In this document: positions 58,984 to 64,000 of the stretch, piece after piece
Position numbering within the stretch: position 1 is the first letter of the stretch
How the letters are laid out: every line of letters starts with the position of its first letter
Assembly (NCBI RefSeq): GCF_900021175.1
Contig: NZ_FCOP01000013.1
Coordinates: 186,001 to 250,000 of the forward strand
DNA length: 64,000 nt
Source of the DNA: Pseudenterobacter timonensis
GTDB lineage: Bacteria; Pseudomonadota; Gammaproteobacteria; Enterobacterales; Enterobacteriaceae
Direction: 5' to 3'
Position numbers and translations under genes: made by a program
The notes under the pieces: model-generated
What the model saw: only the letters and a program-made list of their open reading frames with translations
What the model was told of the DNA's origin: nothing
The model's database searches: none

Positions 58984-59008
58984 AACCCGCCCGAAGGCGG
59001 GTTATTTA
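58984..59008 (+). terminator. Terminator of yebV
   Basis: AACCCGCC-CGAA-GGCGGGTT with a stable tetraloop, followed by ATTTATTT, 10 bp after the yebV stop. Confidence 0.75.
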
Positions 59009-59074
59009 TTTCCGTTTCCCCTGCACGCTATCCTCTCCTACACTCTTATTATGGAAGCCGGAACTGAGGATGTA

Positions 59075-59266
59075 ATGTTCGCCCTGGTACTTTTTGTCTG
59101 TTATCTGGATGGGGGATGCGATGATATTGTGGTGGATGTCTATAACACCGAGCAGCAATGCGTCGTCGCCAAAAAAGAGCAACGTATCCGCCACGGCGGC
59201 TGCTATCCGGTAGAAGAGTTTATCGACAGTTTCTGGACACCGGCTCAGGAGTATAGCGATCTTTAA
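59075..59266 (+). CDS. yebW: YebW, small conserved protein
   Basis: A 63-residue protein of unknown function with a hydrophobic start (MFALVLFVCYLDGGCDD), four cysteines and a conserved EEFIDSFWTPAQEY tail. The ATG at 59075 follows GAGGA. It ends directly against the stop of the convergent pphA, with no bases between. Confidence 0.9.
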   Translation: MFALVLFVCYLDGGCDDIVVDVYNTEQQCVVAKKEQRIRHGGCYPVEEFIDSFWTPAQEYSDL

Positions 59267-59911
59267 CTATTGCAGTTGCGCCAGCGTTAAATATCCATCA
59301 AACACAGCGCCGGTATCGATATAATGCAGCGGAGGGAAGTCGTAGCGTTTATCCAGCGGCGTATGCCCAAACCAGAAATGATCCGCCCCCGCAATGTTCT
59401 GCCCTTTCCCGACCATAAACCCCATCAGACGATCCCGATCCCACAGCACCCGTTCACTCGACACCGGTTTTTGCCACTGGTAAGTGGATGAGGGGTAATC
59501 TGCATGGGCAATCACGTTGAGTCCGTTGGTACACCGTATTTCAAGAATCAGCGGTAAATTCGCGCAGGCCAGCAGCGCTGTCGCCGCCTCCTCTTTTTGC
59601 GCCGACTCCAGCTGTGAAAACCAGCTCCCGCCGTTAAGCCGCCAGAGTGAGAAATCTTTAGTTGCCAGCGCATCCAGCGCCATCTGCTCATGATTCCCCC
59701 GCACCGCGCGAAACCACCTCTCATGCAGCAGCGCCAGGCAGCGCAAACTATCCGGTCCGCGGTCGATGAGATCGCCAACGGAAATCAGCAGATCCGCATA
59801 AGGATTAAAGCGGCGCGCTTTCAGCGCGGCCATCAGCGCGTCGTAACAGCCGTGAAGATCGCTCACCACCCAGATATGTTGCCAGTCGTTGCCATCGAGT
59901 CGTTGATACAT
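59267..59911 (-). CDS. pphA: PphA, serine/threonine protein phosphatase 1
   Basis: A 214-residue PPP-family phosphatase; in E. coli PphA responds to protein misfolding and acts through the Cpx pathway. The metal-binding signature motifs are present: VVSDLHGC, SVGDLIDRGPDS, AVRGNHEQM, AHADYP and FGHTPLDKR. I chose ATG 59911, 4 nt after GGGAGG, rather than an in-frame start 18 nt upstream. The region beyond its start encodes the SdsR/SraC RNAs. Confidence 0.93.
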   Translation of the reverse strand: MYQRLDGNDWQHIWVVSDLHGCYDALMAALKARRFNPYADLLISVGDLIDRGPDSLRCLALLHERWFRAVRGNHEQMALDALATKDFSLWRLNGGSWFSQLESAQKEEAATALLACANLPLILEIRCTNGLNVIAHADYPSSTYQWQKPVSSERVLWDRDRLMGFMVGKGQNIAGADHFWFGHTPLDKRYDFPPLHYIDTGAVFDGYLTLAQLQ

Positions 59912-60018
59912 TGCACCTCCCGTCTGCATACACGCGTTGCGCCCCCGTAATCTCAGTATAAACCCGGCCCTGAGGCACAGGGGGCCACCTTCCAGGATCG
60001 CATTTCCGTGTAAATGAA

Positions 60019-60048
60019 TTGTGAATGTTAAAAACGGTGTGGTATAAC
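60019..60048 (+). promoter_or_regulatory. Candidate sraC promoter
   Basis: TTGTGA, an 18-bp spacer and TATAAC on the plus strand would start the SraC RNA near 60055. Confidence 0.45.
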
Positions 60049-60054
60049 AGAATA

Positions 60055-60353
60055 AACCGGACGCGAAGTGCGGACTGATTTCGGGGAAGGCAGGGAGATG
60101 CCAAATAAAACCCAGTGAAAATCATACAGATAAAAAGAGACCGAATACGATTCCTGTATTCGGTCCAGGGAAATGGCTCTTGGGAGAGAGCCGTGCGCTA
60201 AAAGTTGGCATTAATGCAGGCTCAGTCGCCTTGCACTATAAGAATAGATGACCGCGCCAGGTTTTCCAGTCCGCAGCAAAAGTGGTCTGAAAAAAAGCGA
60301 TTTATCGATAAAAAAAGAGAAAACCGCAGGTTTAAGCCTGCGGTTTTTTTTTG
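60055..60353 (+). ncRNA. sraC: SraC (RyeA) RNA antisense to SdsR
   Basis: In E. coli a longer plus-strand RNA, SraC/RyeA, covers the SdsR gene and pairs with it, affecting the stability of both. The same layout is present: a promoter-like element upstream and a strong terminator (AAACCGCAGG-TTTAA-CCTGCGGTTTTTTTT) at 60321-60352. The 5' end is estimated. The terminator also has a T-rich far side that could end yebY from the opposite strand. Confidence 0.65.
60132..60234 (-). ncRNA. sdsR: SdsR (RyeB) small RNA
   Basis: The minus strand from 60234 begins GCAAGGCGACTGAGCCTGCA and ends in a GACCGAATAC...GTATTCGGTC hairpin plus TTTTT. This is the E. coli/Salmonella SdsR essentially base for base, about 103 nt. 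SdsR is sigma-S controlled and Hfq-bound; it represses targets including ompD, mutS and tolC. A -10-like TTATAGT lies just upstream of its 5' end. Confidence 0.97.
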
Positions 60354-60364
60354 GAAAAACGCTC

Positions 60365-60706
<342 letters not shown>

Positions 60707-60715
60707 TCAACCTTG

Positions 60716-61588
60716 TCAAAAGGGTTCCCAGGTAGCGAAAAGACTTACGCAGGCGACCACCAGCGCGCCGGTGACCACTTCAGCCTGCGTCAGACGAATA
60801 AAGAGACGCTGCGCCCGCCCCTGGCTTGTGCGAAAACGTGGCACCAGAACATACCGGTTAACGAGTGCGAGTACCACCATCATCATCACCAGCGCACATT
60901 TGAACAAAAGCAGCTCGCCGTAAGATGTGCGCCAAGGCAGCGTCAGGCCCTGAATCAGCAGCGCGTTGACAATACCGGTGCAAATTACCCCCGCCACCGC
61001 ATAGTGCCCGGCGCGGGAAAAACGCATCATGGTCGTTATCGCCTGTTCGCTCCAGCGCCCATTCGCCAGCCGCAGGCAAAAGAGCAGCGGCAGCAGGCCG
61101 CCAAGCCAGGTAGCGGCGCAGAGGAGATGCAGCGCGTGGTTAAGGCGCTGGGTAAACCCCAGCGGCCCGTCGCGCATCGCCGCATGCCCTACGCCCGCCA
61201 GCAGAATAAACTGCCCTGCCGCCAGCAGCAGCACCAGCCGCGCGTTGCGCGTCGGCGCCAGCCAGACCGCGCAGGCGGTCAGTAAGGCAAAAATAATCTG
61301 CCACACCCAGACGCTGCCAAACTGTGTTCCCGTCACCGCCAGCCAGATCGCAGGACGAAAGAGATCCTGCAAGCCGTTGCCCATCAGCCCGCCCTGAAAC
61401 GCCAGCATCAGCAGCGCCGTGGCAAAACTCACCAGCACGGCTATCTGCTGCTGACGGCAGCAGCGGCGCGTCATCAGCCGGGTCAGCGCGCGCGGCGCCA
61501 GCCAGGCGCTGTAGAGGGCATTGCCAAAGATCAGCATCAGCGCGGCGAAATGGGCAAAACGCAGCGCCACGTAAATTGACGCCAGCAT
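60716..61588 (-). CDS. yebZ: YebZ, CopD/PcoD-family copper membrane protein
   Basis: A 290-residue integral membrane protein of the CopD family, which works with periplasmic CopC in copper acquisition or resistance. It has about eight helices. Conserved histidines include [17 protein letters not shown] and [25 protein letters not shown]. The neighbouring yobA encodes the CopC-like partner, with only 1 bp between them, so they are one operon. Confidence 0.93.
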   Translation of the reverse strand: MLASIYVALRFAHFAALMLIFGNALYSAWLAPRALTRLMTRRCCRQQQIAVLVSFATALLMLAFQGGLMGNGLQDLFRPAIWLAVTGTQFGSVWVWQIIFALLTACAVWLAPTRNARLVLLLAAGQFILLAGVGHAAMRDGPLGFTQRLNHALHLLCAATWLGGLLPLLFCLRLANGRWSEQAITTMMRFSRAGHYAVAGVICTGIVNALLIQGLTLPWRTSYGELLLFKCALVMMMVVLALVNRYVLVPRFRTSQGRAQRLFIRLTQAEVVTGALVVACVSLFATWEPF

Positions 61589-61589
61589 G

Positions 61590-61955
61590 TTATTTCACAT
61601 GAAAGCGGTAGTGGCCCTGTGTTTTATGACCATCTACGGAGACCACATGCCATTGCACCTCATACCCTCCCGGCGTCAGTGGTTTTTCGAGCGGCACGAT
61701 GAGCTGGGTTTTATCCTGCTCGTTACGTTTTACCGCCCCGACAGGAACTTGCTGTTGCTTGTCGCCCGTCACCGTCACGCCGCTGAACTGAGGCTCTATC
61801 CCTTCAGAAAAGTTAAGGGTGAGCGCCTGCGGCGAAGCCACCACCTCCGCATCGGCAGCCGGATACTGATGTTTCAGGTGGGCATGAGCCAGCGCGGCGG
61901 GGGCAGTGAAAAGCGCAAAGAGAAAAACGGCGGCACGGCGTGTAGTCTGTGTCAT
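61590..61955 (-). CDS. yobA: YobA, CopC-family periplasmic copper-binding protein
   Basis: A CopC-like protein with a signal peptide cleaved just before HAHLKHQYP, whose N-terminal His forms the Cu(II) site. Further ligand histidines are in [17 protein letters not shown], and the fold is a small beta-barrel. ATG 61955 (121 residues) lies 9 nt after AAGGA. ATG 61964 (124 residues) matches the K-12 length but abuts that ribosome site, so the start is uncertain. It is the first gene of yobA-yebZ-yebY. Confidence 0.92.
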   Translation of the reverse strand: MTQTTRRAAVFLFALFTAPAALAHAHLKHQYPAADAEVVASPQALTLNFSEGIEPQFSGVTVTGDKQQQVPVGAVKRNEQDKTQLIVPLEKPLTPGGYEVQWHVVSVDGHKTQGHYRFHVK

Positions 61956-62088
61956 GTTATTCATTCCTTTTAGTTATCTCTGTCCGATAAAGGATAACTC
62001 TGTATAATATCGCAGTCGAGGCGCGCTGTCTGGCTTGTCAACGCCGGATAAGCGCGGTAACGTTACGCCGCCAGAACAGGAGAGAGCC

Positions 62089-62319
62089 ATGAAGATTAAT
62101 CTTGCTGCCCTTCCTCAGGACGAGATGGACAAGGTCAACGTCGATCTTGCTGCTGCCGGGGTCGCTTTTAAAGAACGCTATAACATGCCGGTTATCGCCG
62201 AAGTGGTGGAACGCGAGCAGCCCGCGCACCTGCGCGACTGGTTTCGCGAACGGCTGATCGCTCATCGCCTTAACTCTGTTAACCTCTCTCGCCTGCCCTA
62301 CGAGCCCAAAGTCAAATAA
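62089..62319 (+). CDS. holE: HolE, DNA polymerase III theta subunit
   Basis: Theta binds the proofreading subunit epsilon in the polymerase III core and mildly stabilises it. The 76-residue protein matches K-12 HolE closely ([34 protein letters not shown]). The ATG at 62089 follows AGGAG; the frame is open further upstream without conservation. Confidence 0.96.
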   Translation: MKINLAALPQDEMDKVNVDLAAAGVAFKERYNMPVIAEVVEREQPAHLRDWFRERLIAHRLNSVNLSRLPYEPKVK

Positions 62320-62425
62320 TCTTAATCAATGTTACCTTTCCTTACACATTTTATGGCAGGATAAGAATACCCTCAATTATCAGGGTGTATTATGGCTCCT
62401 GCGACAAGTGTATAAGGAAATCACG

Positions 62426-63079
62426 ATGTCCCACTGGAATATCGCGGCCGCGCAGTATGTCCCCCGGCATAACTGCACCGGCGTACACGTAAAACATCAT
62501 CTCCGTTTCATTCATGCTGCCGCACGGCATAACTGCGATCTGCTTGTTTTCCCCGAACTTTCCCTGACAGGCTGCGCCATGGATGCAGCTCCCCTGCCCG
62601 AACCGCCCACTGAAGAGGCGCTCTCTCCCCTCATGCAGGCGGTACAGACAAGCGGAATGGCAGTGATTGCCGGCACCACCATCACTACCCGGACCGGCCG
62701 GAAAAAAGGGCTGCTTCTGTTTAATCCGGAAAACGATCGCCCGGAACACTACCTTCAGGGCAGCGGCGCCTGCCTGAAGCCGGACGCCGCCAGACTCTCC
62801 ATTCTGGGGCATCCCGCCGACGTCTGCCTCGATCCGCAGGCGGCGCTCTTTACCAGCCCACAGTCGGTCACCGAAACGCGCTGGCGCGATACCATCAGCA
62901 GCCTGCAGCATTTTGCCCACCGCTACGCCATCGCCGTACTGATGGCGAACGCGCGCGGCGGCAGCGCTCTCTGGGACGATCAGGGCCAGCTGGTGGTGCG
63001 GGCGGATAAAGGCGAACTGCTTCTGACCGGCTACCGGGACCGGCGGGGTTGGCAAGGGGATATCATTCCATTACGCTAG
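62426..63079 (+). CDS. yobB: YobB, carbon-nitrogen hydrolase (nitrilase superfamily)
   Basis: A 217-residue nitrilase-fold protein. The expected Glu is in LLVFPELSLTG and a candidate Cys is in HPADVCLDPQ; a Lys occurs in ACLKPDAARL. A Glu-Lys-Cys triad is therefore plausible, though spacing is unusual for the superfamily and the protein is short. The substrate is unknown. The ATG at 62426 follows AAGGA. exoX begins 24 bp downstream, so co-transcription is likely. Confidence 0.85.
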   Translation: MSHWNIAAAQYVPRHNCTGVHVKHHLRFIHAAARHNCDLLVFPELSLTGCAMDAAPLPEPPTEEALSPLMQAVQTSGMAVIAGTTITTRTGRKKGLLLFNPENDRPEHYLQGSGACLKPDAARLSILGHPADVCLDPQAALFTSPQSVTETRWRDTISSLQHFAHRYAIAVLMANARGGSALWDDQGQLVVRADKGELLLTGYRDRRGWQGDIIPLR

Positions 63080-63103
63080 GCGTTTTAGGCTCAGGAGTGA
63101 ACC

Positions 63104-63766
63104 ATGTTACGCGTAATCGATACCGAAACCTGCGGTCTTCAGGGAGGGATTGTGGAAGTCGCCTCGGTCGACGTCATCGACGGGAAAATTGTGAATCCCA
63201 TGAGTCATCTGGTCCGCCCTGACCGCCCTATCAGCCCGCAGGCGATGGCGATCCATCGTATCACCGAAGCGATGGTGGCGGATAAACCGTGGATCGAAGA
63301 GGTGATCCCCCACTATTACGGCAGCACATGGTACGTGGCCCACAACGCCAGCTTTGACCGACGCGTGCTGCCGGAGATGCCCGGGGAGTGGATTTGCACC
63401 ATGAAGCTGGCGCGTCGCCTGTGGCCGGGTATTCAGTACAGCAACATGGCGCTCTATAAGTCGCGCAAGCTGAGCGTGAAAACGCCCGATGGTCTGCATC
63501 ACCACCGGGCGCTTTATGACTGCTATATCACGGCCGCGCTGCTTATCGATATTATGGCTACCTCCGGCTGGACGCCGGACGAAATGGCGGATATCACCGG
63601 GCGCCCGGCACTCCTCACCGTTTTCCCCTTCGGTAAATATCGTGGCAAGGCGGTCGCCGAGGTCGCCGAGCGCGATCCGGGCTATCTGCGCTGGCTCTAC
63701 AATAACCTCGACAAAATGAGCCCGGAGCTGCGCCTCACGCTGCGCCACTACCTGGGCGAAGCCTGA
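63104..63766 (+). CDS. exoX: ExoX, DnaQ-like exodeoxyribonuclease X
   Basis: ExoX degrades single- and double-stranded DNA 3' to 5' and helps excise strands in mismatch repair. The 220-residue DEDDh nuclease has [11 protein letters not shown] (Exo I), [12 protein letters not shown] (Exo II) and [13 protein letters not shown] (Exo III). A C-terminal segment ([20 protein letters not shown]) is typical of the family. Its last 19 bases overlap the 3' end of ptrB on the other strand. Confidence 0.96.
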   Translation: MLRVIDTETCGLQGGIVEVASVDVIDGKIVNPMSHLVRPDRPISPQAMAIHRITEAMVADKPWIEEVIPHYYGSTWYVAHNASFDRRVLPEMPGEWICTMKLARRLWPGIQYSNMALYKSRKLSVKTPDGLHHHRALYDCYITAALLIDIMATSGWTPDEMADITGRPALLTVFPFGKYRGKAVAEVAERDPGYLRWLYNNLDKMSPELRLTLRHYLGEA

Positions 63767-64000
63767 TCTCCCGTCTGGCCTGTCAGGGTTTCCTGTGCCA
63801 GGCCAATTAAGAAAGCGTACTCCAGCGCCACCCCTTCATAGGATTTAAAGCGCCCCGATTTCCCGCCGTGGCCGGAGTCCATATCGGTACAGAGCAGCAG
63901 CAGATTGTCGTCCGTTTTCAGCTCGCGCAGTTTCGCCACCCACTTGGCCGGCTCCCAGTACTGTACCTGGGAGTCGTGCAGACCGGTGGTGACCAGCATA
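63748..64000 (-). CDS. ptrB: PtrB, oligopeptidase B (C-terminal part)
   Basis: Only the last 84 codons are in the window; the 5' part lies beyond 64000. Oligopeptidase B is a cytosolic S9 serine peptidase that cuts short peptides after Arg or Lys. The visible part includes [18 protein letters not shown] (with a likely substrate or catalytic-acid region) and the catalytic His in [13 protein letters not shown]. The catalytic Ser is outside the window. Confidence 0.93.
   Translation of the reverse strand, partial: MLVTTGLHDSQVQYWEPAKWVAKLRELKTDDNLLLLCTDMDSGHGGKSGRFKSYEGVALEYAFLIGLAQETLTGQTGDQASPR

Overview
This window is a piece of an enterobacterial chromosome. Almost every gene is a recognisable orthologue of an Escherichia coli K-12 gene from the treA-dadX-fadR-minCDE-fadD-sdaA-manXYZ-mntP-kdgR-prc-letAB-ptrB part of the map, in nearly the same order. 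Several features differ from K-12: GC-rich coding sequence, a second ftsI-like transpeptidase gene next to rlmA (the place of the Salmonella gene for PBP3SAL), an extra ferrisiderophore receptor beside treA, an OBAP-type lipoprotein, an extra metallo-beta-lactamase-fold gene next to yobF, and the edge of a type VI secretion cluster. Together these fit the Enterobacter/Kosakonia/Lelliottia/Klebsiella side of the family. The genus cannot be fixed from this sequence alone.

Layout. 1-2200 is the only clearly accessory stretch. It holds the first codons of a T6SS sheath gene (tssB) leaving the window leftwards, an AT-rich 390-bp spacer with a candidate promoter/operator, an orphan phage Rha/KilAC-type antirepressor and an OBAP lipoprotein. 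2.4-6.4 kb has periplasmic trehalase and a Fur-box-preceded TonB receptor. 6.4-9.3 kb has ymgE, the c-di-GMP flagellar brake ycgR with a sigma-28 promoter, and two murein-recycling enzymes (emtA, ldcA). 9.4-13.5 kb has the K+/H+ antiporter cvrA and the D-alanine catabolic operon dadAX. 13.8-18.5 kb has ycgB, fadR, nhaB and dsbB. 18.6-22 kb has ycgN, ycgM, ycgL and the division-site operon minCDE. 22-28.5 kb (minus strand) has rnd, fadD, yeaY, tsaB and yoaA. 28.6-34.4 kb has yoaB, yoaH, pabB-nudL, sdaA and pdeD.

34.4-36.1 kb has the TerC/CBS protein yoaE, preceded by an overlapping 52-codon upstream ORF. 36.4-39.6 kb has the mannose PTS operon manXYZ and yobD. 39.6-40.6 kb has the manganese exporter mntP, behind two MntR boxes and a yybP-ykoY manganese riboswitch. 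40.6-43.8 kb has rlmA, the PBP3-like gene and yobF-cspC. 43.8-46.2 kb has an AT-rich spacer, an inserted hydrolase gene, yebO, mgrB and yobH. 46.3-53.1 kb has kdgR, yebQ, htpX, proQ-prc and msrC. 53.2-58.6 kb has letAB and rsmF. 58.7-60.7 kb has yebV, yebW, pphA and the antisense small RNA pair SdsR/SraC. 60.4-62 kb is the copper-related yobA-yebZ-yebY cluster. 62-64 kb has holE, yobB, exoX and the 3' end of ptrB.

The core genes mainly serve envelope and nutrient physiology: murein recycling, envelope proteolysis (Prc, HtpX), lipid transport (LetAB), cation homeostasis (CvrA, NhaB, MntP, probably YoaE), amino-acid and fatty-acid catabolism (DadAX, SdaA, FadD/FadR) and c-di-GMP control of motility (YcgR, PdeD). 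I found no CRISPR array, rRNA, tRNA, insertion sequence or integrase, and I do not claim a wholly new system. The places most worth a second look are the T6SS/antirepressor edge, the uORF on yoaE, the hydrolase insertion between yobF and yebO, and the SSD variant of the SxN motif in the PBP3-like enzyme.
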